A DNA stretch of 64,000 nucleotides from Lutraria lutraria. Taxonomy: Eukaryota; Mollusca; Bivalvia; Venerida; Mactridae. Below the pieces are notes generated by a model that saw only the letters and a list, made by a program, of their open reading frames with translations, was not told where the DNA came from and made no database searches. Shown here piece after piece: positions 9,101 to 18,341 of this stretch. Numbering within the stretch: the first letter of the stretch is position 1; each line of letters begins with the position of its first letter. The DNA lies in contig OZ026835.1 in NCBI GenBank assembly GCA_964023205.1, positions 46,101,083-46,165,082 of the forward strand, in the 5' to 3' direction. The translations under genes and the position numbers were made by a program.

Positions 9101-12093
9101 CACCAAACTTTGTCAAATGGTTTGTTTTAATGATATAACGGTCAAGTATAAATATGGGTCATCTGGGGTCAATAACTAGGTCACCAGGTCAAATCTTAGG
9201 AAAACTTTGTTAACACTGTAGATGTCACAGTTTTAATTGGATCTTCACCAAACCTTGTCAAAATGTTTGCCTCAATGATATGTGGGTCAAGGATGAACAT
9301 GGGTCAGCCGGGTTCAAAAACTGGGTCACCAGGTCAAATCTTAGGAAAACTTTGTTAACACTGTAGATGTCACAGTTTTAATTGGATCTTGGCCAAACCT
9401 TGTCAGATTGTTTGTCTGAATGATATTAAGGACAAGTTCAAATATGGGTCACCTAGGGTCAAAAACCAGGTCACAAGGTCAAATCTTAGGAAAACCTTAT
9501 TAACACTGTAGATGTCAAATTTTGATCGTATCTTCACCAAACCTAGTCAGACTGTTTGTCTTAATGATATGTAAGACAAATTCGAACATAGGTCGTCTGG
9601 GGTAAAAAACTAGGTCACCGGTTCAAAACAATGTTTTTATGAGTGAACAGTGATTGTCATGTGAGCGATATAGGGCCATCTTGGCCCTCTTGTTAAAGTG
9701 AGCATACTGAAAGTGGAAAATAAACGTGTGGTGATTATGGATTGACAGTCTGAAAGGTAATTTAGGCAAAAGTTTAAGAAGTAACTACACATGCTTTTGG
9801 CTTTTATGTTTGTTATATGATTATTAAGCATTTACGTGTATCATATTCTACTTTTCCCGAAAATAATGGCAAATTTCCACATTTTCCGTGCTTTCCCGCA
9901 AATCACACCAATGATGCTATATATATATTACCCCACAATTAAATGTGCAATACTGTTTAACTCCCAACTCCTCAAAAAATATAACTGAGCGTACGTACAC
10001 CACTTTGTATAGATGTGATAATTATAATAATCTTCAGTGATATTTTATTCTGTAAATTAACTTTTACATGTTATATAGATAGATTTACGATGGAAATGAT
10101 GTAATAAAATACAACCAATTATAATGTTTGTTGCACTTCGTAGTGTTTGATCTTAATTCTTATAAATGAAATATTACTATAATCAGGGATGCTATATTAC
10201 ATCCCTGGCATTCCCTGCTATAATAAAGTTTTCACGTCAGTATTTTTCACGCAATTTATAAATAAAAAAAAATGTTAGTATTAGTTTATGTCACTATAAA
10301 AAAGTGTCGATTGGAAAATTAAGCTTTGATTCTATCAGGGACGTATAATTATACGTCTTTGATTCTATTGAAGAATTTTGTGGCTGTGAAAGTTGTGTTT
10401 TGGTGGATAACGTGGAAGAATATGTTGGCTGTGATTCTAAAATACAAATGCGTGATTTCCTAAGCTTATTCCTCACAATTAAAGGCGATATCTATAATAA
10501 TCGACCATTCTCTTTCACTCCCGCTTATTCTAGGTATCCATGTTTGTGAAATATGACGTCACACGCACCTGTTAATTGATTGTAAATGGGTAAAATGGCG
10601 GCGCCCTGTACTCTTTCAGATAGCCAAGTTTCTACGATATTTTAGTAAAATATCTTCAATGTGCGTATTTTAACGCTCAAATGATTTTTTTTTTGGAATA
10701 ATAACGTATAATTATTTAAATGAGATTAATTCATAATTAGGGTTGCGTTGCCCTTTAAGTTTGTCAGTCAAAACAAATATCGTGTTCGTGAATTTTTTAG
10801 GAGAAAGAAGAAAGGGACCCGAATTATCCGGAGGTTTTAGATGAGGAAGAAGAAACAGGTGTGCCTCCTCCTGCATTTATTGAACCTAGTAAGGAGTATA
10901 AACAAAAAAAGGTTATGGAGAAAGAGAGGGAACGAAAAAGCAAATTTGCTAAAGTGATGCCTGAAACGAAACGAGAAATTTTGAGAATGGATGAACATCC
11001 ACGCCCTAAGCCGGGACCTAATGTGAAAGTAAAGAGAAATGCTAACTTCGGAGGATTTGACAAAGAAGCGTTCTTTAAAAAGTTTACTAGCAAACGTAAT
11101 AAGGAATCAAAATCAGACAGAGATAAGATCCAACCTGGACCCGATTCTGAGCGATCCAGGCCTGAACTACATCTGACAGGTTTAGACGATATCAATGTCC
11201 CTCCTAACAGTGTACAACAACAGGCTATGCATGAACTGCGAGCAGAAACAACGCATCACTTACCGGTATGACATTCTATGTTTTGTCTCTGACTAGTTGA
11301 GCTGAAGCTGTGCTTTAGTGATTATTTGGCTGGAACTGGTTTGACTTTTTTGTTGCATGATGTGAAAATACAGTACAACCTCTCCAGAGCGACCCTCTCT
11401 TAAACAGCAACCCCCCTTTAACAACAGTAATAATGTGTGATTGTTTCCCACTACACGCTTTTAACTATAAATTCAACCTTTAGAGAGCAACAACCTCTCA
11501 ACAACATGATTTTGCTTCTCTCAAAGGATATTGCTTTGGAGAGATTGCACTGTATATCTAACCTTTGTTAACAATTATATATAATTTTTAAGTCTTCAAC
11601 TAATTAATTAAGGTAAAGCTGGGAATATCTGATCTAAGTCCAGATAGTGTACAAGAAATTATGTTGTATCTGGACATATGTCCTTCCTTCCAGTAATATG
11701 TTGCAAAAATGAATTGTAATAAGTAAACTAGTGCCTCTGAAGATTATTTGAGTATTATTGTTCTTACAGAATGAGGAGTTGATAAGGGATGGAGGTTACG
11801 GTACTGCAAACAGCGATGAATCTAATGCTCGTATTATTGATGAAGATCAACTCTCACTGGACGATCTAACTCCAGCCAATCACTTCCCAGAGACAAGCAG
11901 TATTACCCCTAAAGAAAGCAAGAGACATGGAGAAGAATACAGCCAGAAGTTTAAAGGTCGTATTCCGTTACCACAAGTGTCGGATACTGTGGTAAATGTT
12001 GAGAAGGAGACTGAGAAAAATTATAATGACAGAGAAAGAAAGCATATGAAAAACAGTGTCCTTACTTACTCTCCAATTATGAAACACAAATAA
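1..12093 (+). CDS. Sushi/CCP and EB-like domain membrane protein gene, 3' part (8 exons)
   Basis: Coding exons are 2-128, 1518-1667, 2645-2818, 3214-3387, 5932-6105, 6742-6848, 10801-11265 and 11770-12093. They join to 1695 nt, or 564 visible residues plus TAA, with every junction GT-AG and phases 1,1,1,1,1,0,0. Order: partial sushi domain, EB-like cysteine-rich module, three sushi domains, one transmembrane helix, and a cytoplasmic tail of about 262 charged residues. The 5' end with any signal peptide lies before the window. Sushi (CCP) domains are known adhesion and complement-type binding modules, so a cell-surface binding or receptor role is inferred. The tail has no kinase, TIR or death-type domain that I recognise. 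I cannot assign a named orthologue. The exon structure is well supported; the function is not. Confidence 0.85.
129..1517 (+). other. Intron 1, mostly unremarkable
   Basis: This AT-rich intron runs from the GT at 129 to the TTTCAG ending at 1517. Apart from a 43-bp tandem repeat at 1041-1143 and loosely repetitive ATTTTGTGATTATAA-like text near 1310-1370, I see nothing coding in it. Confidence 0.6.
1041..1143 (+). repeat. 43-bp tandem repeat, about 2.4 copies
   Basis: The unit begins TGCAATATATTGTGGTACGT and continues through ATTGCAATACATTGCTTCAG before restarting. The second copy differs only slightly from the first. It is intronic and contains internal ATTGCAAT palindromes. Confidence 0.85.
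1518..1667 (+). CDS. Exon: EB-like cysteine-rich module
   Basis: This 150-nt phase 1-1 exon follows TTTCAG and precedes GTAAAC. It encodes about 50 residues with six Cys, running YDEACSVTDQC, SSCRDNGAG, DRCLCS, then FYDSSIDQCLA. The CLC pair followed by an aromatic and a late Cys resembles the EB module or EGF-like stalk repeats of invertebrate surface proteins. The domain name is a pattern judgement. The exon itself is supported by its phases and splice sites. Confidence 0.75.
1975..2370 (+). repeat. Interspersed repeat, two internal ~170-bp units
   Basis: Two diverged units each contain CCTAGAGCTTAGATATTTG, a GCATTGTCTAGTG segment, then CCAAAATTGGCC-like text and CCCCAGGGGT. The same family appears on the opposite strand at 20795-21330. 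It lies in intron 2 and has no coding content. The unit structure is visible; the family name is not known to me. Confidence 0.75.
2645..2818 (+). CDS. Exon: complete sushi/CCP domain
   Basis: This 174-nt phase 1-1 exon follows CTTGCAG and precedes GTAAAA. It encodes one CCP domain with four Cys: DCGGLTAPTNG, IAVYSCDRGF, IRTCLSTGSW and APQCV. The conserved Trp lies in GSWNGSAPQC, and the Gly and aromatic of the core are present. One exon per CCP in phase 1-1 is the usual arrangement of this domain. Confidence 0.92.
3115..3168 (+). repeat. SINE 3'-tail fragment
   Basis: The segment GTTGAAAAGGGCATAAAAC closely matches the tail of the fuller SINE at 43780-43972, which reads GTTGAAAAGGGGCGTAAAAC. 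Only the tail is left here, in the short intron between two sushi exons. Confidence 0.55.
3214..3387 (+). CDS. Exon: complete sushi/CCP domain
   Basis: This 174-nt phase 1-1 exon follows TTACAG and precedes GTATGG. Four Cys lie in GCPDPDAPSDG, TIVYSCNVGY, SERQCNSDGTW and APTCAI, with Trp in GTWNGNAPTC. It is the same length as its two sushi neighbours, which suggests exon duplication within the gene. Confidence 0.92.
3388..5769 (+). other. Intron 4, no recognised element
   Basis: This is a long AT-rich intron. Small ORFs at 3586-3810 (+) and 4690-4971 (-) show no domain and no composition change. I see nothing else before the repeat fragment at its 3' end. Confidence 0.5.
5770..5900 (+). repeat. 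3' fragment of interspersed repeat, next to a splice acceptor
   Basis: AACTAGGTCACTAGGTC, AGGAAAACCT and a TGATTATCATATGAGTGATA then GGGCCATCTTGACCCTC match the last part of the 1.1-kb element at 8553-9694. Only the end is present. It stops about 30 bp before the acceptor of the next sushi exon, so the polypyrimidine region of that exon abuts repeat DNA. Confidence 0.75.
5932..6105 (+). CDS. Exon: complete sushi/CCP domain, membrane-proximal
   Basis: This 174-nt phase 1-1 exon follows TTTACAG and precedes GTAAAC. Four Cys lie in ECPKLNDIEYG, AVYVCMNNYA, STRTCQSTGLW and QPECVF, with Trp in GLWDGVQPEC. It is the last extracellular domain, separated from the membrane helix by only a few residues. 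Confidence 0.92.
6450..6650 (+). repeat. Interspersed repeat copy 1 (second copy near 13172)
   Basis: The text GTAGCAACATGAAACTTAAT, then TCTCACTGAGGCTGTGAACA, recurs at 13172-13310 as GTAGCAACATTAAACTTCAT and TCTTACTGAGGCGGTGAACA. It is a dispersed family with no visible coding content, lying in intron 5. Confidence 0.65.
6661..6714 (+). pseudogene. Ghost copy of the transmembrane exon
   Basis: This 54-bp stretch resembles the start of the transmembrane exon 83 bp downstream (6744-6797), with a 2-bp length difference. In the matching frame it reads PDVLLVFSSLFIYFWY against PDVLLVFGSLFVFLVL in the real exon. The AG acceptor of the real exon is absent (ACATCA in place of TTACAG), and the copy ends at TGGTAC before the second half of the helix. 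It is most simply a decayed tandem duplication, probably not spliced. Confidence 0.7.
6742..6848 (+). CDS. Exon: transmembrane helix
   Basis: This 107-nt exon follows ATTACAG and precedes GTATGT, entering in phase 1 and leaving in phase 0. It encodes AIFPDVLLVFGSLFVFLVLV, then DIAIIAFCVYIKYCRK. That is about 26 hydrophobic residues interrupted by one Asp, followed by a basic stop-transfer KYCRK. The orientation puts the sushi domains outside the cell. The in-membrane Asp is unusual and could pair with a basic residue of a partner helix. Confidence 0.88.
7259..10761. mobile_element. TTAA-flanked DNA element, 3.5 kb, in intron 6
   Basis: The left end is TTAA then AGGGCAACGCAA; the right end is TTGCGTTGCCCT then TTAA. 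Inside each end the homology resumes in inverted orientation: an A-rich run, AGGGCGCCGCCATTTT, and GTGACGTCATATTTCACAAA (left 7330-7462, right about 10545-10690). These are long, diverged terminal inverted repeats with a TTAA target duplication, as in piggyBac or Kolobok types. I recognise no transposase, so it looks non-autonomous. It holds the repeat at 8553-9694, and its right end is 40 bp from the exon 7 acceptor. Confidence 0.75.
8553..9694 (+). repeat. 1.1-kb interspersed element with ~130-bp internal units
   Basis: It starts with the hairpin AGCTCAC...GTGAGCT and CCGTCCGGCGTCGTC, and ends GGGCCATCTTGGCCCTC. Between are about seven diverged units carrying GGTCAAAAACTAGGTCACC, AACCTTGTTAACACTGTAG and TTGGATCTTCACCAAAC. 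The small ORFs in it are by-products of the repeats. It is nested in the TTAA element, and a truncated copy lies at 5770-5900. Confidence 0.85.
10801..11265 (+). CDS. Exon: cytoplasmic tail, first part
   Basis: This 465-nt phase 0-0 exon follows AATTTTTTAG and precedes GTATGA. It encodes 155 residues beginning EKEERDPNYPEVLDEEEETG, then a Lys/Arg/Glu-rich, low-complexity and probably disordered region with prolines (VPPPAFIEPSKEY, DEHPRPKPGPNVK). I see no catalytic motif. The PNYPEV and PSKEYK tyrosines could be phosphorylation sites, which is inference only. The opposite-strand ORF here is a shadow of this exon. Confidence 0.87.
11370..11555 (+). mobile_element. MITE family A, copy 1
   Basis: It begins ACAGTACAACCTCTCCAGAG and ends with the inverse, GGAGAGATTGCACTGTA. 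The interior carries CAACCTCTCAACAACAT and TTTTGCTTCTCTCAAAGG. The same roughly 170-bp element recurs at least six more times in the window on either strand. It lies in intron 7. Confidence 0.85.
11770..12093 (+). CDS. Exon: cytoplasmic tail, C-terminal end and stop
   Basis: This is a phase 0 exon after TTCTTACAG, with 107 codons and a TAA at 12091. The protein is acidic then basic (RDGGYGTANSDESNARIIDE ... SVLTYSPIMKHK). It is Ser/Thr/Glu-rich and probably disordered, with several tyrosines (GGYGT, EEYSQ, NYND, TYSP). No known domain is seen. Confidence 0.87.
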   Translation, partial: NEELIRDGGYGTANSDESNARIIDEDQLSLDDLTPANHFPETSSITPKESKRHGEEYSQKFKGRIPLPQVSDTVVNVEKETEKNYNDRERKHMKNSVLTYSPIMKHK

Positions 12094-12769
12094 ACAAGGA
12101 CAAAGGATGTTGTAAACAAAATTGTTTGTAACTGAACATAATTATTATCATCTATTATTATTTGACAGACATTATAAAGTGTGCTAAAATTTGCATGTAT
12201 GATATATCTGTCATCATGGGGTTAACTCTGCCTATTGCTGGTCATCAGTTTTTATCCATGTGAATCACTCATTGCATGATCCTTTCATTGTTTTATATAA
12301 CAGCATGTATAAAATAACTCATGTGTCTGTGATAAATGAATTATTATATATGTGGCAAAATAAGCAGTATTTAGTTCTACCACCCATTGCTAAAATGTGA
12401 TCATGTATTGAGCCACGTCTTGTTTCATCTTTTCTTAGTTTGGTAAATATCTTAATAACCTTTCAGTGTATTACAAATGTAGCTTGAAACTTAAAGTACA
12501 AAGGGAAATCATAGCACATGAACCACTACTCTGCCATCCCTATTTCTCATGTATAAATTTTCTTTCACAGCATAAATTTCAACACTCTTCCAGTTATTTG
12601 CTTCAAAAAATACACATAATAGATTGTATAAGTGCTGAGCACAATAATCATAACACCATCTGCCTTATTTTTATTTATTTGTTTACATAAATTTCTCTTA
12701 ACTAAATATTTACCTGTAACATTCCTAAATTACAATCAAGAGGAGACCTTTAAATAACTTTAAATGCAG

Positions 12770-12951
12770 TACAGTCAAACCAGAGTTAGCAGTCACCTCT
12801 GAATAAAGGTCACCCTGTGAATAAAGGTCACCCTTTTAAAAACCATCATTAATTATTTAGAGCAAAATGACCTTGAAATAAAGCCATCTTTCAATTAAGG
12901 CCACATTTTGTCTTTTCTAAGGATGGCCTTTGTTCACAGGTTTGACTGTAT
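12770..12951. mobile_element. MITE family B, copy 1
   Basis: The ends TACAGTCAAACC and GGTTTGACTGTA are inverted copies, and the interior carries AATAAAGGTCACC repeats and AGCAAAATGACCTTG. A related copy lies at 49269-49402. It is a short non-autonomous element. Confidence 0.75.
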
Positions 12952-13171
12952 TCTGATATGTCTTCTCAGTAATATCCTAATTATTGTCCTTTGGATAAGC
13001 AAATCTCCGTATCTCAGACCTTTAATAAATGTTAGCTCTGATGATTACTGCATTAAACAAATGTTTGTCCTAAAAACACAGAGAGTCTTAATGGTTCATC
13101 TCACATAAGACTTTTCAGTTCCATACACACTCACAAATGCATTTTGTTCTATCTATTTCTCTTGTTTTCTT

Positions 13172-13310
13172 GTCAGCTCGACTGAAATCAGCTGTTGAAA
13201 TCACTGCTGTGTCTGTGCCAAAACTTGAATGTAGCAACATTAAACTTCATAGGTAGATAGATCTTACTGAGGCGGTGAACAGACGAGTGTTGGCACCACT
13301 CACAGCGCTT
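13172..13310 (+). repeat. Interspersed repeat copy 2 (first copy near 6450)
   Basis: It shares GTAGCAACATTAAACTTCAT and ACTGAGGCGGTGAACAGA with the intron 5 copy. It is non-coding. Confidence 0.65.
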
Positions 13311-13691
13311 TGGTGTTTATTTTGCAGTGTGAATTTTGCTAATATTACATTTTAGATTAAATGTTCATATTTATTGTTTTACATGTAATAATGTGTGAGT
13401 CACTTCTGAAAATTGCTTATTTGCTGTTTTTAATGAATTTAACCAGTTTATTTAAGCATTTGTTACAAAACTTACTGTTAATTCATTGGATGTAATACAA
13501 ATGTTTATTGTGTACTTTCAATGGACCTCATATTTATCATTATAACTTTAGAATGTTTAAAATCTTACCAAAAAGAGAAATAACTTTTTATATCCTGAAA
13601 TATTACCCATAGTGTTTACATGTATATATTCATTTTTACATTGATATGACAAGTTTCAAAAATGGCGAAACTAATATTTGTCTGTATTTTC

Positions 13692-13913
13692 CAGGGGTAA
13701 AAGTTGTCAGGTTTTTGCGTGAAAGTCAGGTTTTTAAGGTCCAGAAAGGTCATTTTTACTAATCATGTAAATCCAGTGAGAAATTTTGGGGGAGGGTACC
13801 CCTTACCTGATAAGATGGTCAGAAGTTGACAACGTTAGTAATTTCGCTTTGTGTTATTTCGATGTTTACGTTAATTTTTTCAGGTTTTTTTTAATGTCCA
13901 ACTTTTACCCCTG
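13692..13913. mobile_element. Small inverted-repeat element
   Basis: The terminal CAGGGGTAAAAGTTG and the inverse CAACTTTTACCCCTG frame about 220 bp, with CAGGTTTTT repeated just inside both ends. This fits a MITE. No clear target duplication was identified. Confidence 0.6.
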
Positions 13914-14030
13914 ATTTTCTCCATTACAGTTTTCTTTGACACAAGATTGTTATTGTGAATTAAAATCATCCAGAATAAATATATTGTTTGATACAAACTA
14001 TGGGTGTTATTTTCTTTAACTGAAATAGAG

Positions 14031-14174
14031 GATATTAAATGAGTGTGGATTCCGTATTGAATTTATTGTACGAGTTGGATAAAATAGTATGAAGCGAGCC
14101 TTGGGCAAGCTTCATACTGTTTTATTCAACAAGTTCCATGAATCCAAGACGGAATCTACACAAATTTAATATTC
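14031..14174. repeat. Long imperfect hairpin (~65-bp arms)
   Basis: The left arm, from GATATTAAATGAGTGTGGAT to GTATGAAGC, is inverted in GCTTCATACTGTTTTATTC through CACAAATTTAATATTC, with a short loop near 14100. It is probably a palindromic transposon relic. Confidence 0.7.
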
Positions 14175-14729
14175 TTTTTATCACATACCCTGAAAATACG
14201 GCGAAAACAAACACACCTGTTTGACATTGCTACTAATAACAAAAGGGTGACACATGCGTAATTAAGGCTTTTTAACCAGGAGCACAAAAATAGTTACATT
14301 ATAAAACATCATAAATAATATCTATGTGCAAACATATCTTACGATGTAAACAGTATCTTTGCTTACTCAAATTGTTAAAATCAATTCAACATTACTCTTG
14401 TGAAGTTATAATTTTGAAAAACATGTACAAATCAATGTCTAAGCTTAATCAACTCCATGACGTTACTTCGTGACGTCATTTGCATATTATATGCACGGCC
14501 GTGCCATATCGTTTTTATGGCACGGATATGTGAAAATATGATTTACTACATGACTTTAAGAGAACCATTTAAATGTTATCAGATTTACCAAATTGCTGTT
14601 GAAATTAACAACTTGATTGGTCGAAATGTTTCCTGTGTGGAACAGTCGTGTTTGAACAAATCCGATTTCCAAAACCAGGGATGCTGTATAACAATATCCC
14701 TACCAAAACTAACATTCATGGATAGAAAC

Positions 14730-14935
14730 TTATGACAAAATTGACTTGCATAAACAAAACCTCATGACAAAATTGACATACATAGACAAAACCTCATGAC
14801 AAAATTGACATACATAGACAAAACCTCATGACAAAACTGACATACATAGACAAAACCTCATGACAAAATTGACATACATAGACAAAACCTCGTGACAAAA
14901 ACTGACATACATGGACAAAACTGACATACTACTCT
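14730..14935 (+). repeat. 32-bp minisatellite, about 6 copies
   Basis: The unit ACCTCATGACAAAATTGACA then TACATAGACAAA is repeated with few substitutions, the last copies shortened. Confidence 0.92.
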
Positions 14936-15244
14936 CTGGGAATGCATTTTAGTTCGCCCGAGAAAAAAATACTACTTGTTGTATAAGTATATTTTGCAGA
15001 CTTTGCAGTTATGATAAAAGTTGGAGATATATTCAGGATTCTGTTGAGTTTGAAAGCATGGGAAATACACTGAACGCCAAAACAAGTTTACACTACTTCA
15101 ATGAGGATTATTGAACATGATATGTTAGATTGACAAAATCCATTGCATAAGTAAAGGCAGCTCTATTTCCAATACTTCAGCAAATATAGATGATTATTTA
15201 TCAAATAAACTTTGCGTACTGCCCTCCAAATTTAGAATGTCAAG

Positions 15245-15720
15245 TCAAAATCTAACTAGTGTGCCCATCTTACGCCTGCAATTCACTGAACACAGCGTTG
15301 GCGTATGGAGCAAATAACAATATGTAACCGATGTTGAGAAATAATGTTCCATTATTGAATAAGCATTTGTTGGAAGTTGAGCGACGTTCTGATATGGTGG
15401 GTCTCTACTCCGCACAACAATACCTAAGTGGCTCAAAAATGTTCTCAATAGGATTGAGTTCTGGGGAATAGGATGGCCAATCTATCACTTCGATGTGTAA
15501 TCACTTACTTATTTAGCAGTATGCGGTCGTGTATTGTTCACCTGCTGTAAAGATCCACCAGGTAAGTGACATCACATTAAAGAAACAACCAACGGAAGAA
15601 CCCCTTGATTATTGAGAACAATGTAAGATCCTTGCCACACCCGCCGTGGATATACCTGCTCGCAACATGTCAACTGATTCTGAGCGTTCATTTTGACTTC
15701 GTTTGCCATTGTAGTTGGTC
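15245..15720 (-). pseudogene. Tc1-like transposase remnant, C-terminal part
   Basis: Read on the - strand, the region carries NTRPHTAK, then after stops and frame changes DWPSYSPELNPIEN, RSRDPPYQNVAQL and a final CRRKMGTL. These match in order the C-terminal catalytic part of Tc1-type DDE transposases (RPH, WPxxSPDLNPIE, then RxPPPxNVxxL). Several in-frame stops and at least two frameshifts make it dead. The N-terminal part and terminal repeats were not found. Confidence 0.8.
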
Positions 15721-17322
15721 TCTATGACAGTTTAGGATCAAAACACATCTTTATACATAATTTTGGACATTTTACACGAAAATAGCCAACTTTTATTTTT
15801 CGAGAATTTCACTGATATCTTGACAATCGACATTTTCGTGAATACAGAGGCTTGAAGAGTGAAGTTTGTACATGGTCCCTCTTGTTTTTTTTTCTTTTTG
15901 GGACTATATCATAGCCCATGTATTGCAAAACACGATATACATATGTATATAGTATATAACATGTATAAAATAAGACAATTGTGCAAAGTATACAAAAAGG
16001 TCAGACATGAAGTGTAACAAAGTACATAATTGGAAATGGTCATTGGTGTTAATAGGAGTAAGTTTGATAGTTTTTTTTCTCTCAATAATATAATACAATA
16101 GCATATTACTAGAATGAAACAAAAGCAATACAAAGTAGATCTATAAAAAATAAAAATTATTATTTTAGAATTACATGTAGATAATAAATGGGAAATTGAT
16201 TGAGATAAAGATAATTGTATATTTTTTTTATTTCAAAAACAGTACTGAAATATATACACATTATTGTCTTTCTTGTGTTTTTATATAATATTGAAGTAGC
16301 CTACATCGTTTTATGCCAGGTTTTTGGTTGTCTTTCACGAAAAATGACGTCACTTCGTTTTCTTCTTGAAAGACGTCTATATATATCTTTTTGACAACAA
16401 AATAATTTATATACATTGCCAATATAGTTCGTGGCCAAACATAACCGTGTACAAAATCTTACTAAATTCAAATATACGGTTCAAAATGTATAGTGAAAAC
16501 GATTGTGTAAACTTTCTTTTAACTTTCAGTGTATTTGGCAATTTGACAAGTCGTCGCCCTAATTCCAGAATGTTGTAACTCCATTTTTTGAAAAAATGAG
16601 TTTTTGGTATCAAAATGTTCGTCTTTTCAAGCTCTATCTAGTGGTATGAGCAGCAACACTCTGCATGGAACCTACCTATATTGAGATATTGCCAGGGTCA
16701 GATTGTTCTAGGATGCCCATAAATTGCAACAAAATTAAAGTCCAGAGTGCTATTGTAACTTTTGAGCCAATAATATTTGTCACGTGATACCAAATTAAGA
16801 TGGCGGAGTTTTGAGAATGTGCTGAACACTTTTGGAGATTGAATTTGGCTTCTAGCATGTAAGTGTTTTGCTTTAAATGGTAGAGCTATATAATGAATGA
16901 AATATGAACAATTTGTTGTACTGTTCCAATCATTAAGTAGAAAAAACTTCTACTCTTAATCGTTAAATAAATTCTGAGCAACAAATTTAGTGATATAATT
17001 CGGATACGACAATTTTTGGATAAGCTTGTCTAGTCCATCAATTAATTCCATCTTTCAGTGTATATGCAGTGTTAACTTTTTATAACTAAGTGATCTGTTG
17101 TCCTGATCGTTACCTACTAAATACGATTATTCTGTATGCAATATAACAGAATACAGCATAAACAGGTGATAGCGGGCATGCATGCTGTTGCACTTTTGCT
17201 TTTGAGGAGACCAAATCACACTGGATCACATCTTTTGACAGAGTTGCACTCTGTGTTTCCACATGATCTCTTTTCAGACTATATAAGACAATAGGTAAAG
17301 TTTTCTGGCATAGTTACGAAGT
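15721..17322. other. Intergenic, nothing recognised
   Basis: This is AT-rich sequence. The short overlapping ORFs near 15900-16130 and 16370-16610 have no domain and lie in low-complexity text. A CACGTGATACC...AAGATGGCGG stretch near 16782-16806 looks promoter-like, but no gene follows it. Confidence 0.45.
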
Positions 17323-17965
17323 CGGCGCTAGGGGGCGTGAGTGTTGACCACTCAAGAACAGACCCAATCAAACTGGGTCTGTATTCAGTGTTGTCATACA
17401 GTCTGGTCCTTTGGGATCATGGAGTATACTCAATAGTTCAACTTAAGCCAGTGCTAGGGGGAGGGGGGGGGGGCATAAGTGGTGTTGCACATTCTATTAC
17501 CACTCACAGACCTTATCTAACCAGGACTGCTATTAAATTTCTTGGTTGTATTCAGAGCTTCCAAAGGATCTCCGTTCATATTATATAAACAATCGCAACA
17601 ATAGTCTGTATGTGCTCGTGTAGCGGCCGTAGAAAGTCACTTGTACTTCAGTGTTGCCGGTGCTAGATACGTTAACTTTTCACTAACACTTATGAACAGA
17701 CCCAAACAAACTGGGTCTGTTATTATATTTTCTTGGTTACATTCTGTGCTTCCAAAGAATATCCTTTCATATTTTATCGTTACATTTTCTGGTCCTTTTG
17801 GATCATGGAGTATAATACTCAATTGGTATACTCAAGTTCCGCATAATCCCATGCTAGGGGCCGTCAAAGGTGTTAGTTACACATTTCATTACCACTCATG
17901 GACAGACCTATATCAAACTGGGTCTGCTATCATATTTCTTGGTTGCATTCTATGCTACCAAAGGA
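17323..17965 (+). repeat. Diverged tandem duplications, ~200-270-bp units
   Basis: Three units share ACAGACCCAATCAAACTGGG-type text (a hairpin, ACAGACCCA/TGGGTCTGT), ATTTCTTGGTTGCATTC, CTTCCAAAGGATCTC and TTTGGATCATGGAGTAT. A G-rich run interrupts the first unit near 17460. The 143-codon ORF at 17641-18072 spans repeat text and has no recognisable domain. Confidence 0.75.
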
Positions 17966-18091
17966 TCTCATTTCTGATTATATGCCATCATAATGTCTTG
18001 TTAGCATCAAGTGCTTGTGTAAGAATTCTTCAGATTATACTGATATATCCTGTATTTATCATGAGGCCATGAACTTAATAGTGGCAAAACA

Positions 18092-18341
18092 CACGCCCGT
18101 TTAACTCAACGAGTGAAATTTGCATAGGCTCTATGTATAATGTACGTATGTGCGTACACGGGAAACCCATAGCTAGCTTACTGCATTCCGATATTTTTAT
18201 ACCTAGGCCTGTATTCTACATAATTTTGGAAAAACTTACCAAACTTGACAAACAATATGAGTGCTCACAACGAGGACGAAAGTTCCTCACAACATTTTTG
18301 CCGAAGGATATATTACTTTTGTTGTGAGTTAAACGGGCGTG
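18092..18341. mobile_element. 250-bp MITE
   Basis: The ends are CACGCCCGTTTAACTCAAC and, inverted, GTTGTGAGTTAAACGGGCGTG, matching except for one extra base. The interior shows no coding content. Confidence 0.75.

Larger units (their letters stand above)
12094..14030 (+). other. 3' UTR and downstream flank of the sushi gene
   Basis: Candidate AATAAA polyadenylation signals occur at 13024 and 13974, among others, and I cannot choose between them. The stretch also holds a MITE (12770-12951), a dispersed repeat (13172-13310) and a small inverted-repeat element (13692-13913). I see no further coding exon. Confidence 0.5.

Noticed and set aside
10824..11195. 123-codon - strand ORF as a gene
   Set aside because: It is the antisense shadow of the first cytoplasmic-tail exon of the sushi gene.
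16782..16810. CpG-like promoter (CACGTGATACC...AAGATGGCGG)
   Set aside because: No exon or ORF with support follows on either strand. It is too weak to call.
17641..18072. 143-codon ORF as a gene
   Set aside because: It lies within three-unit diverged duplications, has no domain and no splice-site support.
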